Below, in pieces: positions 10,680-23,487 of a stretch of 64,000 nucleotides of DNA. Numbering within the stretch: position 1 is the stretch's first letter; every line of letters begins with the position of its first letter. The notes beneath the pieces were generated by a model that made no database searches, was not told where the DNA came from, and worked only from the letters and a program-made list of their open reading frames with translations. Source of the stretch: Yersinia hibernica. GTDB lineage: Bacteria > Pseudomonadota > Gammaproteobacteria > Enterobacterales > Enterobacteriaceae. Location: NCBI RefSeq assembly GCF_004124235.1, contig NZ_CP032487.1:2480001-2544000 (forward strand), in the 5' to 3' direction. A program made the position numbers and the translations under genes.

Positions 10680-12710
10680 ATGGCTCAAGTCGCGAAAAAA
10701 ATATTGGTGACGTGCGCGCTACCATACGCTAACGGTTCTATTCATCTCGGCCACATGCTCGAGCACATCCAGGCAGACATCTGGGTCCGTTTCCAGCGAA
10801 TGCGCGGCAACCAGGTTCATTTTATCTGTGCAGATGATGCCCACGGCACCGCTATCATGCTGAAAGCTCAGCAACTGGGTATCGAACCGGAGCAGATGAT
10901 TGCCGAAATGAGCCAGGAGCACCAACAGGATTTCGCCGGTTTCGCTATCAGTTATGATAACTATCACTCAACTCACAGTGATGAAAACCGTGAACTGTCG
11001 AGCCTAATATACCGCCGCCTGAAAGCAAACGGTTATATCAAGAACCGCACTATTTCTCAGCTTTATGATCCTGAGAAAGGTATGTTCCTGCCCGATCGCT
11101 TTGTAAAAGGCACCTGTCCGAAGTGTAAATCAGCGGATCAATATGGCGATAACTGTGAAGTCTGTGGCGCGACCTACAGCCCGACTGAACTTATTGACCC
11201 CAAATCTGCGGTTTCCGGCGCGACACCAGTAATGCGCGAATCTGAGCATTTCTTCTTCGACCTGCCGGCTTTCAGCGATATGTTGCAAGCTTGGACACGT
11301 TCTGGCGCGCTGCAAGAACAAGTTGCGAACAAAATTCAGGAATGGTTTGAATCTGGTCTGCAGCAGTGGGATATCTCCCGCGATGCCCCCTATTTTGGTT
11401 TTGAAATACCTGATGCGCCCGGTAAATATTTCTATGTCTGGCTTGATGCGCCAATCGGCTATATGGGCGCATTCAAAAACCTGTGCGATAAGCGCAGTGA
11501 TTTGGATTTTGATGAGTTCTGGCGTAAAGATTCCACAACCGACCTGTATCATTTTATCGGTAAAGACATTGTTTATTTCCATAGCCTATTCTGGCCCGCC
11601 ATGCTGGAAGGCAGTCATTTCCGCAAGCCGACTAACTTGTTCGTCCACGGCTATGTCACGGTAAATGGCGCAAAAATGTCAAAATCCCGTGGTACATTTA
11701 TTAAAGCGGGCACTTACCTAAAACACCTGGATGCCGATTGCCTGCGCTATTACTATGCGGCGAAACTTTCCTCGCGCATTGATGATATCGACTTGAACCT
11801 CGAGGATTTTGTCCAGCGCGTGAATGCCGATATCGTCAATAAAGTGGTGAACTTGGCCTCACGAAATGCCGGTTTTATCAACAAACGTTTTGCTGGCAAG
11901 TTAGCTGACCAACTTGCTGATCCGGCGTTGTATAAAACCTTTACCGATGCAGCCGCCAGTATTGCAGAGGCCTATAGCAACCGCGAGTCAAGCAAAGCGA
12001 TTCGTGAAATTATGGCGCTGGCTGATGTGGCCAACCGCTATGTTGATGAACAAGCCCCGTGGGTTGTGGCAAAAGAGGAAGGCCGTGATGCCGACTTACA
12101 AGCCATTTGCTCCATGGGTATCAACTTGTTCCGGGTGCTGATGACTTATCTCAAGCCGGTATTGCCTGCACTGACTGAACGTACTGAAGCTTTCCTCAAT
12201 ACTGAATTAACATGGGATAGCATCGAACAACCGCTGCTGGGTCATCAGATTAATGCCTTTAAGGCACTGTTTAACCGCATTGATATGGATAAGGTGAATG
12301 AAATGGTCGCCTCTTCTAAAGAAGATATGGCAGCAGCAACGGCCACCATCACTGGCCCGCTAGCCGATGATCCGATTCAGGAAACTATCAGTTTTGATGA
12401 TTTTGCTAAAGTGGATATGCGTATCGCGTTGATTCAACAAGCAGATTTCGTCGAAGGCTCAGATAAGCTATTGCAACTGAAATTGGATCTCGGTGGCGAA
12501 ACTCGTCAGGTCTTCTCGGGTATCCGTTCAGCTTACCCAGATCCCAAAGTATTAGAGGGGCGACTCACGGTGATGGTTGCAAATTTAGCACCACGCAAAA
12601 TGCGCTTCGGTATTTCTGAGGGAATGGTGATGGCAGCAGGCCCTGGGGGCAACGACATCTTCTTGCTCAGCCCAGACCATGGTGCTCAACCCGGCATGCA
12701 AGTGAAGTAA
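10680..12710 (+). CDS. metG: Methionyl-tRNA synthetase
   Basis: Charges tRNA-Met with methionine. It has 676 residues, the full length of the dimeric enterobacterial enzyme. The class I HIGH-type motif HLGH is at residues 22-25 and KMSKS at 332-336. A zinc knuckle (CPKC ... CEVCG) lies near residues 146-162. The C-terminal tRNA-binding domain (from about residue 575, [12 protein letters not shown]) is complete. It stands alone, divergent from apbC, and is followed by its own terminator. Confidence 0.97.
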   Translation: MAQVAKKILVTCALPYANGSIHLGHMLEHIQADIWVRFQRMRGNQVHFICADDAHGTAIMLKAQQLGIEPEQMIAEMSQEHQQDFAGFAISYDNYHSTHSDENRELSSLIYRRLKANGYIKNRTISQLYDPEKGMFLPDRFVKGTCPKCKSADQYGDNCEVCGATYSPTELIDPKSAVSGATPVMRESEHFFFDLPAFSDMLQAWTRSGALQEQVANKIQEWFESGLQQWDISRDAPYFGFEIPDAPGKYFYVWLDAPIGYMGAFKNLCDKRSDLDFDEFWRKDSTTDLYHFIGKDIVYFHSLFWPAMLEGSHFRKPTNLFVHGYVTVNGAKMSKSRGTFIKAGTYLKHLDADCLRYYYAAKLSSRIDDIDLNLEDFVQRVNADIVNKVVNLASRNAGFINKRFAGKLADQLADPALYKTFTDAAASIAEAYSNRESSKAIREIMALADVANRYVDEQAPWVVAKEEGRDADLQAICSMGINLFRVLMTYLKPVLPALTERTEAFLNTELTWDSIEQPLLGHQINAFKALFNRIDMDKVNEMVASSKEDMAAATATITGPLADDPIQETISFDDFAKVDMRIALIQQADFVEGSDKLLQLKLDLGGETRQVFSGIRSAYPDPKVLEGRLTVMVANLAPRKMRFGISEGMVMAAGPGGNDIFLLSPDHGAQPGMQVK

Positions 12711-12731
12711 AGTCGAACTGAGAAACGAAAG

Positions 12732-12765
12732 TGCCGGTCATGGGAAACCTGACCGGCATTTTTAT
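12732..12765 (+). terminator. Intrinsic terminator of metG
   Basis: TGCCGGTCA (12732-12740) pairs perfectly with TGACCGGCA (12750-12758), followed by TTTTTATT. It lies 22 bp past the metG stop. Confidence 0.9.
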
Positions 12766-12787
12766 TGTCACTTATTGATTAAAAAAA

Positions 12788-13636
12788 TCAGCACTCTGTT
12801 TTGACTATTGGTGACCTATCTCGCTGCCATGCCTCTAACCAAAACAGCATATTAGTGAATAAACTTAACGAGAAGATCAGGAATAAAATATTATCCAGTA
12901 AAGAAACCTTAACCAGCGCATCAATAATTATATTCTGATGGTGTTTTACTTCTACAAATCCTGATGAGAAAAACCAAAACACCCCGGCGGCACCCAATAA
13001 ATTTAATGCCACAACTGGCCAATGCCATTTGGTCAGTAAAAAGAAAATCCACGACAACATCATCAGCGAGATGATGGAATCATCCAATTCAAATAGTAGA
13101 AAAAAGCTGATGTATAATAAGGAAAAACAGACCAATGCCAATCCAAATGGATACTCATTAGGTAAGGCCGAAGCCAACTGTGTTCTGCGCTCACATCTAA
13201 GTGGTTTAATATCACAAATATTTATAGCGATAAAATAGAGTAAAAATAAACCTAATAACGATATGGTCAATAAGCCGTGCGAAAAATAATAGCCGAACGG
13301 AAGAAGATGAAACATTAATAAATAGGGACTTAACTTTTGGCTAGCCAAACGGTTTGAGCAAGGCAACAGTAACACCAATGAAAGCATGGCGGGGAAAGAC
13401 GAAACTGACAGAGCCAGGATATCATCAATCAAGTCAGGGAATATGATGGTTACCAGAAATACAATGGTCATCAATGCTAATAAATAGCGTACAAATAAAA
13501 ACAGACATTCGCTGCGAGACATATAACGATAAGTTGGGCTATCCATCATGCTGTTATTGATAAAATAATCCAAATTCAGCTGCGCCATATCAGCGCTATC
13601 CCTTCTGAATTTGTATAGGCTGCTAATTTTACCCAT
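12788..13636 (-). CDS. Unknown multi-pass membrane protein
   Basis: 282 residues, not recognised. After a polar N-terminus of about 40 residues there are about seven hydrophobic stretches long enough to cross the membrane, for example near residues 48-66, 72-92, 110-140 and 255-272. No catalytic motif or known domain is apparent. The DNA is more AT-rich than neighbouring metG. It stands alone, convergent with metG, with 450 bp of non-coding DNA upstream. The composition and hydrophobic pattern support a real gene; the function is unknown. Confidence 0.6.
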   Translation of the reverse strand: MGKISSLYKFRRDSADMAQLNLDYFINNSMMDSPTYRYMSRSECLFLFVRYLLALMTIVFLVTIIFPDLIDDILALSVSSFPAMLSLVLLLPCSNRLASQKLSPYLLMFHLLPFGYYFSHGLLTISLLGLFLLYFIAINICDIKPLRCERRTQLASALPNEYPFGLALVCFSLLYISFFLLFELDDSIISLMMLSWIFFLLTKWHWPVVALNLLGAAGVFWFFSSGFVEVKHHQNIIIDALVKVSLLDNILFLIFSLSLFTNMLFWLEAWQRDRSPIVKTEC

Positions 13637-14088
13637 GGTGATTTTAATCCTTTAAATATCATTAAACTTAAAATAGTGAAAATTCACTTATATTATAGTA
13701 AGTAAGCTCTATTATTTATTGTTATTCCCATACTCTATTTAGAAAATCATTGCTGGTTAGGCAGTGAAATAAAATATTAACACGGATATTTGTTGTAGTA
13801 AAAATAACACCGCATCACCATCAGATAAATCCACCAAAATAGAAAGGTCATTGCGGCTAGTAGCCTTCATTATACTTATCTCTTTCTGCATTTTGTTGTT
13901 TATTTAAGCTATCCAAACTAAAAGATATAACGCGATCCAAAAATTCATAACAAAGTTAATTCCTTATCAAAATAGTTATGGTTATGATGCTGCATAGAGA
14001 CAGATAGACGTCTAGACATAAAGACAGCCATAACAATGATAGCAACCTATACCTTGCATCACTTACCAACACCATGACGGAGTTCCGG
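13637..14088. other. AT-rich intergenic region of 450 bp
   Basis: Separates the unknown membrane protein gene from the divergent binding-protein gene. It is AT-rich with no open frame worth calling and no repeat or operator that could be recognised. Confidence 0.4.
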
Positions 14089-15165
14089 ATGAAAAGAATT
14101 GCTTCCCCATTACTGGCCCTCAGCCTACTGACGGCCCTGCCAGTCTTCGCCGCGAGCACCGCCACACTCGCCCCTATCCCTGATGCAATCGCCAAACATC
14201 AAGGGCCGATTAAAATTGCCGTCATCCGCAATTTAGGTTCTGACGACAACACCACACAGTTCCTGTCTGGTGTATTGAAAGAGGGCAAAAAGCTCGGCTT
14301 CAAAGTCGATACTTTCCTGAGTAACGGCGATGATGCACGTTTTCAGGACTTTGTTAATCAGGCTATTAGCCAAAAATATGATGGGATAATTCTTTCCCAG
14401 GGCCGTGATCCTTATTCAACTGAACTGGTTAAGCGTATTGCCGCCAACGGTATTGCGGTGTCGGTATTTGATACTGCCATTCAGGGTGATATCCCCGGCC
14501 TGACGGTCACCCAGCAGGATGACGCCTCGCTGACCAATGAATCTTTCGGTCAGTTAGTCAAAGACTTCAACGGCAAAGCCAATATTATCAAACTCTGGGT
14601 TGCCGGTTTCCCACCAATGGAACGTCGTCAAGCAGCTTATCAGGCTCTACTGAAACAGAATCCGGGTATTACTGAACTGGAATCTATCGGTGCCGTTTCA
14701 TCCGATGTGCAAGGGGATACCGCGAACAAAGTCGGTGCGGTTTTGGCAAAATACCCGAAAGGCAAAATCGATGCCATCTGGGGAACGTGGGATGCTTTTA
14801 CACAAGGGGCTTATAAAGCCTTGCAGGAAAATGGCCGTACTGAGATCAAATTGTACAGCATTGATATCTCAAATCAGGATCTGCAACTGATGCGCGAAGC
14901 TAATAGCCCATGGAAAGTCAGTGTTGCTGTTGACCCTAAGCTGATTGGCGCGGTTAACTTACGCCTGGTTGCCAAGAAAATTGCCGGTGAAGAGACCCCT
15001 GCCAGTTATGAATTCCGTGCCGCCTCTATCCCGCAAGCATTGCTGGCAAGCCAACCTGGCCCAGTTAACGTCGCGGGTTTGAGTAAAATTATTCCTGGCT
15101 GGGGCCAGTCAGATGATTTCAATTCCCCGTGGTTTGCTACCCTCGCGGCTAAAAACGGCCAGTAG
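14089..15165 (+). CDS. Periplasmic sugar-type substrate-binding protein
   Basis: 358 residues, with a clear Sec signal peptide (MKRIASPLLALSLLTALPVFAAS). It then shows the two-lobed periplasmic-binding-protein fold of the ribose/galactose type (IKIAVIRNLGSDD, DGIILSQG, AIWGTWDAFTQGAYKAL). The GGAG box lies 8 nt before the ATG at 14089; an ATG at 14074 would put polar residues ahead of the signal peptide. No permease or ATPase gene is nearby. The next gene is an LVIVD-repeat protein 46 bp downstream. It may feed a distant ABC system or work as a sensor partner, in the way TorT does; the ligand is unknown. Confidence 0.8.
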   Translation: MKRIASPLLALSLLTALPVFAASTATLAPIPDAIAKHQGPIKIAVIRNLGSDDNTTQFLSGVLKEGKKLGFKVDTFLSNGDDARFQDFVNQAISQKYDGIILSQGRDPYSTELVKRIAANGIAVSVFDTAIQGDIPGLTVTQQDDASLTNESFGQLVKDFNGKANIIKLWVAGFPPMERRQAAYQALLKQNPGITELESIGAVSSDVQGDTANKVGAVLAKYPKGKIDAIWGTWDAFTQGAYKALQENGRTEIKLYSIDISNQDLQLMREANSPWKVSVAVDPKLIGAVNLRLVAKKIAGEETPASYEFRAASIPQALLASQPGPVNVAGLSKIIPGWGQSDDFNSPWFATLAAKNGQ

Positions 15166-15211
15166 TCAGCCCTTAAAGCCCCATATAGCCCATTGATTTG
15201 GAGAGCAATAG

Positions 15212-16465
15212 ATGGCAGCGCAAGGATACTTGCCGACACCGGAATACAGCCGCAATATGCGGCTGATTGGTCATAGCGACCAGGGCGGTAAACCCGATGG
15301 CGTACAGGTTATGGTGCATCGGGGTTACGCCTATGTCGGCCATATGGTGTCGCAGGGTGTATCAATTATTGATGTACGAGATGCAAAAAACCCCCGTCCA
15401 GCTGGCTTTATCGCCGCCCCGCCCAATACATGGAATGTGCACTTACAGGCCCATGATGACCTGCTATTGGTCATTAATGCCCGCGATCTCTTCGCTGATG
15501 CCAGCTTTGCCCAAGAGAAAGTGTATTACACCCGCTCGGTCGCCCAAACGGTCAATACCCGGCAGGAGGGCCGCAGTTGGAGTGCTGGATTACGTATTTT
15601 TGATATTTCGACGCCAGATAAGCCCCGTGAGATAAGTTTTCTACCACTGGATGGCATTGGCATCCACCGCATCTGGTATGTCGGCGGGCGCTGGGCCTAT
15701 GTTTCCGCCCTATTGGATGGCTACAGTGATTATATCTTCCTAACCATTGATTTGGCCGACCCACAAAAGCCGCAAGTTGCCGGGCGCTATGCTTTACCCG
15801 GCATGCATACGGCGGCGGGTGAAGTAGCAAATTGGCCCGAAGGTAAGCGCTATGCACTACATCACGCCATTGTTAGCGGCGACACCGCATATGGCAGTTG
15901 GCGCGATGGCGGTTTGACTCTGCTGGATGTCAGTAACCGCGCGGCACCCAAATTAATCAGCCACCGCAACTGGAGCCCCCCCTTTGGCGGCGGCACTCAT
16001 ACCGCGCTGCCGCTGCCCGACCGCAACTTATTGGTGGTGCTGGATGAGGCGGTATTGGATAATCAGGAAGATGGTGAAAAACACATTTGGCTGTTCGATA
16101 TTCGCGAGCCAACTAATCCGGTAAGCATCTCGACCTTCCCAGTGCCTGATGAGCAAAATTATGTGAACAAAGGCGCGCATTTTGGCCCCCATAATCTACA
16201 TGAAAATCGGCCGGGCAGTTTTATCAGCTCGACACTGATTTTCGCCACCTACCAGAATGCCGGAGTACGTGCTTATGATATCAGCAACCCCTACCAGCCG
16301 AAGGAGACCGGGGCTTTGGTGCCAGCTGCGCCGGAAAAAATGATCGATAAGCGGCCAGGTCGCCCGCAAGTTATTCAGTCATGTGATGTGTTTGTCGATG
16401 CGCAAGGGATTATCTACAGCACCGATTATAATGCTGGGCTATCTATCATCGAATATTTAGGTTAA
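15212..16465 (+). CDS. LVIVD-repeat beta-propeller protein
   Basis: 417 residues with about six or seven repeats of the LVIVD type. Each has a strand and turn such as GVSIIDVRDAKNP, GLRIFDISTPDKP, GLTLLDVSNRAAP, IWLFDIREPTNP and GVRAYDISNPYQP, which predicts a beta-propeller. No signal peptide is visible, which is odd next to a periplasmic binding protein. A GGAGA box precedes the ATG. Spacing of 46 bp suggests co-transcription with the binding-protein gene. The biochemical role is unknown; LVIVD proteins are mostly uncharacterised. Confidence 0.8.
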   Translation: MAAQGYLPTPEYSRNMRLIGHSDQGGKPDGVQVMVHRGYAYVGHMVSQGVSIIDVRDAKNPRPAGFIAAPPNTWNVHLQAHDDLLLVINARDLFADASFAQEKVYYTRSVAQTVNTRQEGRSWSAGLRIFDISTPDKPREISFLPLDGIGIHRIWYVGGRWAYVSALLDGYSDYIFLTIDLADPQKPQVAGRYALPGMHTAAGEVANWPEGKRYALHHAIVSGDTAYGSWRDGGLTLLDVSNRAAPKLISHRNWSPPFGGGTHTALPLPDRNLLVVLDEAVLDNQEDGEKHIWLFDIREPTNPVSISTFPVPDEQNYVNKGAHFGPHNLHENRPGSFISSTLIFATYQNAGVRAYDISNPYQPKETGALVPAAPEKMIDKRPGRPQVIQSCDVFVDAQGIIYSTDYNAGLSIIEYLG

Positions 16466-16477
16466 TTATCTATTAAA

Positions 16478-16515
16478 AGCAGGTCGATTTAGGTCGATCT
16501 GCTGTTTGTAAAAAA
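16478..16515 (+). terminator. Probable terminator after the LVIVD gene
   Basis: AGCAGGTCGA and TCGATCTGCT form a stem with one G-U pair just past the stop, followed by GTTTG and a mixed A/T run. It is a weak terminator candidate. Confidence 0.5.
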
Positions 16516-16667
16516 TTTTCTTCCTCCCCCCTCTTTTTCTCATCGTAATAGTCTACTGTAATGGTCTGAGCCGCCATGTCGTTAACTATGCGAATAACTC
16601 TGTTGAGTGAAAAATCGCCTAGAAACAAGCCACTGCCCAAATAATAAAAAATAAGAAAGAAAATACC

Positions 16668-17885
16668 ATGAAAGGATTTCCATCGCGTGTAACCAACCTG
16701 CTGATTGCCTCACTGGTCTTAACTATTGGCCGAGCCGTGACCCTGCCCTTTATTACTATCTATCTGGCGGAGCACTTTCAGTTAGCACCTGATAGGGTGG
16801 GGCTGGTATTGGGCGCGAGTTTGACCTTGGGCATTTTCACCAGCCTCTATGGCGGCTATCTGGTGGATAAATTCAATAAAAAGCAGTTGATTCTGCTGGC
16901 AATCACCTTATTCTCAGCGACTTTTTTTTCCCTGCCGTGGGTTGCGCACCCGGCGTGGATCATCCTGATTTTGGCCCTGTTACATTCGGCGTATTCCGTC
17001 TACAGCATCGCCATTAAAGCCTGCTTTGCTGACTGGCTACCGGTCAATGAGCGCATCAAAGCATTTTCCGCCAATTATACTCTGGTCAATGTGGGCTGGG
17101 CGGTCGGGCCGGGATTGGGGGTTTTAGTCATCAGTTTAGGGCCGCAAGTGCCTTTTATTATTTCGGGCATACTGGCGCTGTTGGTTGCCATCACCTTGAA
17201 ATTCAGAATAGACAGCACCGATATGTCAGCCACTGAACATCCACAGACTGAATCCGTACCCGATTTTCGCCAAACATTCCGTATTTTGCGCAGTGACAAG
17301 CGGCTGATTTACTTCACTATTGGCAGCATGCTCAGTGCCATTGTCTTTGGCCAATTCTCCGGTTATCTCTCCCAATATCTGATAACCGTCTCTGATGCCA
17401 AATTTGCCTACCAAGTCATTGGCGCGGTGATGACGGTCAATGCGGTCATTGTGATTACCTTACAATACTTATTAAGCCGCCGAATGAATCAGCAGAACTT
17501 AATGCGCTGGCTGATGCTCGGGACGCTATTCTTTATTATTGGCTTGTTCGGGTTTATGGCGGCTCAGCAGTCAATCCCCCTATGGATGCTAGCAATGGCA
17601 ATTTTCTCATTGGGCGAGATTATTGTTATCCCGGTCGAATACCTGTTTATCGATTTTATTGCTCCGGCAAATCTTAAAGGCAGCTATTATGGAGTTCAGA
17701 ATCTTGGCCAATTAGGCGGCGCTGCCAACCCGGTGCTGTGTGGTTTCTTGCTAGCCTATACCGCACCACAAATGATGTTCTATATGCTAATAATCGCGGC
17801 AATTTTAGGGCTGGCATTTTTCTATCGCGGTTACCGGCTGGCAAAAACACAGGCAGAACAATCAGCTAACACCGCGACAATTTGA
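16668..17885 (+). CDS. MFS transporter, YdeE-like
   Basis: 405 residues with 12 predicted membrane segments and the MFS pattern (GGYLVDKFNKKQ between segments 2 and 3). It resembles E. coli YdeE, a dipeptide/sugar exporter family (LLIASLVLTIGRAVTLPF; GEIIVIPVEYLFIDFIAP). The substrate cannot be read from sequence. It is separated from the LVIVD gene by 200 bp including a terminator-like hairpin, so it is probably an independent unit. Confidence 0.8.
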   Translation: MKGFPSRVTNLLIASLVLTIGRAVTLPFITIYLAEHFQLAPDRVGLVLGASLTLGIFTSLYGGYLVDKFNKKQLILLAITLFSATFFSLPWVAHPAWIILILALLHSAYSVYSIAIKACFADWLPVNERIKAFSANYTLVNVGWAVGPGLGVLVISLGPQVPFIISGILALLVAITLKFRIDSTDMSATEHPQTESVPDFRQTFRILRSDKRLIYFTIGSMLSAIVFGQFSGYLSQYLITVSDAKFAYQVIGAVMTVNAVIVITLQYLLSRRMNQQNLMRWLMLGTLFFIIGLFGFMAAQQSIPLWMLAMAIFSLGEIIVIPVEYLFIDFIAPANLKGSYYGVQNLGQLGGAANPVLCGFLLAYTAPQMMFYMLIIAAILGLAFFYRGYRLAKTQAEQSANTATI

Positions 17886-17981
17886 AAGTGACAGGGAAAT
17901 TATTTATTCATAGTGTGATGACTAGCACAGTGCCAAAGTTAATTGTATGATGAATACATTCTGTCACTCAGGACTCCGTTT

Positions 17982-18389
17982 ATGCGCAATGTGACTTCAC
18001 TTTGCTGGCAGTATCTGCGAGCTTTCGCCATTATCTATCTGTGTTTATGGGCGGGTAAGGCGGTGGCCTTGCTGCTGCCCATCACTATTCCTGGCAGTAT
18101 TATCGGCATGCTGATTTTGTTTGCCCTGCTTGCCTCGCAAATTTTACCCTCAACCTGGGTAAAACCCGGCTGCCACCTGCTCATCCGCTATATGGCACTG
18201 CTGTTCGTGCCTATCGGTGTCGGTGTTATGCAATATTATGACCAACTGACCAAGCAATTCGGCCCGATTGTGGTTTCCTGTTTTGTCAGCACGCTAATAG
18301 TGATGTTGGTGGTGGCTTACAGCTCACATTACGTCCACCGTGAGCGCAAAGTGATAGGTTCTCCGACCCACACCGAGGAGGACAAATGA
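17982..18389 (+). CDS. yohJ: YohJ, LrgA/CidA-family membrane protein
   Basis: 135 residues, four predicted membrane helices, holin-like CidA/LrgA family (UPF0299). The core [15 protein letters not shown] and the segment [19 protein letters not shown] match E. coli YohJ. The ATG at 17982 is chosen; the frame is open from a TTG at 17943, but that extension is not in the family. The stop overlaps the start of yohK (ATGA), so the two are translated together. LrgAB-type pairs are discussed as murein-hydrolase modulators and as pyruvate or glycolate transporters. Confidence 0.92.
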   Translation: MRNVTSLCWQYLRAFAIIYLCLWAGKAVALLLPITIPGSIIGMLILFALLASQILPSTWVKPGCHLLIRYMALLFVPIGVGVMQYYDQLTKQFGPIVVSCFVSTLIVMLVVAYSSHYVHRERKVIGSPTHTEEDK

Positions 18390-19081
18390 TCAATAATTTA
18401 TGGTGGTCACTGCCACTGACACTTATTGTCTTCTTCAGCGCACGCCGCTTGGCGCGCTGGCTGAAAATGCCGCTGCTAAACCCATTACTAATATCAATGG
18501 TTGTTATTATTCCATTGTTGCTAGTGACCCATATGCCTTATGCCCACTATTTTGCCGGTAGTAAAATTCTCAACGACCTGCTGCAACCTGCCGTAGTGGC
18601 ACTGGCCTTCCCACTGTATGAGCAATTACACCAAATTCGAGCTCGCTGGAAATCAATCATTAGCATCTGTTTTATTGGCAGTATTACCGCCATGGTCAGC
18701 GGCACCGCAGTGGCCTTATGGATGGGAGCAACGCCCGAAATTGCCGCTTCAGTCTTGCCCAAGTCCGTCACTACGCCGATCGCCATGGCCGTGGCCGAAT
18801 CCATTCATGGGTTGCCCGCCATCAGCGCGGTATGTGTGATTTTTGTGGGGATTTTAGGGGCGGTATTTGGTCACAGCTTGTTGAATCTATTAAAAATCAC
18901 CACTAAAGCTTCACGCGGTTTGGCCATGGGCACGGCTTCACACGCCCTCGGGACTGCCCGTTGTGCCGAGATGGATTTTCAAGAAGGCGCTTTCAGTTCG
19001 CTGGCATTGGTCATCTGTGGGATTATTACCTCACTCTTGGCGCCATTCCTGTTTCCGGTGCTGCTACACTTGTTTGGCTAA
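18386..19081 (+). CDS. yohK: YohK, LrgB-family membrane protein
   Basis: 231 residues, LrgB/CidB family, multi-pass inner-membrane partner of YohJ. The conserved [19 protein letters not shown] and [20 protein letters not shown] blocks are visible. It overlaps yohJ by 4 bp. cdd follows after about 150 bp, as in E. coli. Confidence 0.94.
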   Translation: MINNLWWSLPLTLIVFFSARRLARWLKMPLLNPLLISMVVIIPLLLVTHMPYAHYFAGSKILNDLLQPAVVALAFPLYEQLHQIRARWKSIISICFIGSITAMVSGTAVALWMGATPEIAASVLPKSVTTPIAMAVAESIHGLPAISAVCVIFVGILGAVFGHSLLNLLKITTKASRGLAMGTASHALGTARCAEMDFQEGAFSSLALVICGIITSLLAPFLFPVLLHLFG

Positions 19082-19228
19082 TATCAGTAATATTGCGGCA
19101 TAAATTTGAGATACATCTCCCATTTAAGATTTTACTTGCATGAATTTCACATACAACGGGATCCATATCACACCAGGGAAGCACCAAGCTGCCTAGAATA
19201 GTTTGCCGTAACTATTGGAGAAAACTCT

Positions 19229-20113
19229 ATGCAAGCACGTTTTCATGAAGCTTGGGCTAAGTTGCCCACGTCACTGCAATCTGCACTTGAACCCATCTTG
19301 AGCGCAAACGATTTCCCTGCCATGCTAACAGCTGAGCAAGTGAAAACGGTGAAAGGTATCAGTGGGTTGGATGACGATGAGCTGGCATTTGCATTACTAC
19401 CGCTCGCCGCCGCTTGTGCATTAACACCTATCTCCCATTTTAAGGTGGGGGCCATTGCTCGCGGTATCAGCGGTAATCTCTACTTTGGTGCCAATATGGA
19501 GTTCAGCGGCGCGCCATTGCAACAAACCATTCATGCCGAACAGTGCGCGGTCACTCATGCTTGGTTACGGGGCGAGGCCAGTTTGGTCTCTATTACTGTC
19601 AATTACACCCCGTGTGGCCATTGCCGCCAATTTATGAATGAACTGAACAGCGGAACAGGCCTGCATATCCATCTACCGGGCCGCCCTGCTTCAACATTGG
19701 GACAATATTTACCAGACTCTTTCGGCCCAAAAGATTTGGCTATCACTACCTTGCTGATGGACCCTGTAGATCACGGTTATCAAGTCACAGAGACTGACGC
19801 CCTGACTCAGGCGGCACTTGACGGCGCCAATCACAGCCATGCGCCTTATAGCCTTGCCCACAGCGGTGTGGCGCTAGAAACCAGCGATGGCAACATTTAT
19901 GCTGGCCGTTATGCGGAAAATGCGGCGTTTAACCCAAGCTTGCCCCCCCTGCAAGCGGCATTGATTCTGACCAACCTTTCCGGCACCGACTGTAGCGCCA
20001 TCCGCCGTGCCGTGCTGGTTGAAGCCAGCCGCCCAATCTTAACGCAGTGGGATGCCACTCAAGCCACACTGGCAGCCCTTGGCTGCACTGATGTAAAACG
20101 CGTGACATTTTAA
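19229..20113 (+). CDS. cdd: Cytidine deaminase
   Basis: Deaminates cytidine and deoxycytidine to uridine and deoxyuridine. It has 294 residues, the length of the two-domain enterobacterial dimeric enzyme. The zinc and catalytic motifs are HAEQCAV (His/Glu) and PCGHCRQF (two Cys) in the N-terminal catalytic domain. The C-terminal domain is the inactive duplicate. It lies downstream of yohJK. Confidence 0.95.
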   Translation: MQARFHEAWAKLPTSLQSALEPILSANDFPAMLTAEQVKTVKGISGLDDDELAFALLPLAAACALTPISHFKVGAIARGISGNLYFGANMEFSGAPLQQTIHAEQCAVTHAWLRGEASLVSITVNYTPCGHCRQFMNELNSGTGLHIHLPGRPASTLGQYLPDSFGPKDLAITTLLMDPVDHGYQVTETDALTQAALDGANHSHAPYSLAHSGVALETSDGNIYAGRYAENAAFNPSLPPLQAALILTNLSGTDCSAIRRAVLVEASRPILTQWDATQATLAALGCTDVKRVTF

Positions 20114-20129
20114 TCAGATAGCACCAAAC

Positions 20130-20165
20130 CGGGGTTATCTGACTAACCCCGATGATTGCTTTTAT
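20130..20165 (+). terminator. Probable terminator of cdd
   Basis: CGGGGTTA (20130-20137) pairs with TAACCCCG (20144-20151) over a 6-nt loop, with a loose T run starting about ten bases later. It lies 17 bp past the cdd stop. Confidence 0.6.
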
Positions 20166-20461
20166 CTGCGCGCTCACTGATTTGCTTACATAGCCTACTA
20201 AGCCACAGTGAGATGGCTGGTGCGGTGAAAACGGCCATTTCCCTTGTTCAGGAATTCATCATCCAATCAATCGCGTCAGCGGCTCAATGCAGGGCTAACT
20301 GAGCGGCAAAATTTGCAACTTAATTCGCACTTTTGCCGATAATTGACATATTTAACTAACAAAAGCTGTACATATTTCTCTTATCTTTTAGGATCAACGC
20401 AACCATTACTGTCTAGACCCAAAGTCAGTGGAGTTACAGGTTGCCAGCCAGCGAACACACT
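20166..20461. other. Non-coding cdd/maeA spacer
   Basis: About 300 bp between the cdd terminator and an intergenic repeat copy. No gene was recognised; it may include the maeA promoter. Confidence 0.35.
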
Positions 20462-20540
20462 CAGATGAGCTTATTCCAGTAAGTCATTCAGGTGAGTGAG
20501 CACAGCGAGATCCCCTGCGACTTCAAGGATGAAAGGTATA
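20462..20540. repeat. Degenerate copy of the dispersed intergenic repeat, upstream of maeA
   Basis: The segment has the same plan as the tandem 126-bp units after maeA: GATGAGCTTA-TCCAGTAAGTCATTCAGGTGAG, then a CAGC-rich middle, ending CTGCGACTTCAAGGATGAAAGG. The inner part resembles the ERIC core. It ends about 20 bp before the maeA ATG, so it would be part of the maeA leader or promoter region. Confidence 0.6.
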
Positions 20541-20544
20541 ATAA

Positions 20545-22260
<1,716 letters not shown>

Positions 22261-22268
22261 ATATTATC

Positions 22269-22605
22269 GGCCAGTGAAATAATCCCGATGAGCTGACTCC
22301 AGTCAGTGATTCGGGTTATTGAGTGCTGCCAACACAGCTGTAGCTTGAAAGATAACAAAGGACATCCCCAATAGATTTCAAGTGACGGCAAGGCGGCCAG
22401 TGAAATAATCCCGATGAGCTGACTCCAGTCAGTGATTCGGGTTATTGAGTGCTGCCAACACAGCTGTAGCTTGAAAGATAACAAAGGACATCCCCAATAG
22501 ACTTCAAGTGACGGCAAGGCGGCCAGTGAAATAATCCCGATGAGCTGACTCCAGTCAGTGATTCGGGTTATTGAGTGCTGCCAACACAGCTGTAGCTTGA
22601 AAGAT
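22269..22605. repeat. Tandem array of a 126-bp intergenic repeat, 2.7 copies
   Basis: Units start at 22269, 22395 and 22521 with GGCCAGTGAAATAATCCCGA. The first two are 126 bp and appear to differ by one base in their tails (AATAGATTTC versus AATAGACTTC). The third is cut after 85 bp (GCTTGAAAGAT). Each unit carries an ERIC-like inner palindrome (GAGCTGACTCCAGTCAGTGATTC) and the family end CTTGAAAGAT. Because 126 is a multiple of three, the minus strand shows an in-frame repetitive open frame, which is not thought to be a gene. Confidence 0.95.
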
Positions 22606-22665
22606 GATGGGGATAGGTATTGCGCAACATCGGCGGGTACAGTAGCCTTGCAATATCACCAGTGA

Positions 22666-23439
<774 letters not shown>

Positions 23440-23487
23440 TTTTGAATGAATTTTTGCTTTCTTATTTGACGCTAAACACCATCAAAA

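Noticed and set aside
11130..11582. 150-residue minus-strand frame opposite metG
   Set aside because: Lies inside metG, which has all its motifs; no family resemblance.
22269..22605. CRISPR array or IS element
   Set aside because: Units are contiguous without spacers, and there is no transposase gene or terminal inverted repeat with target duplication.
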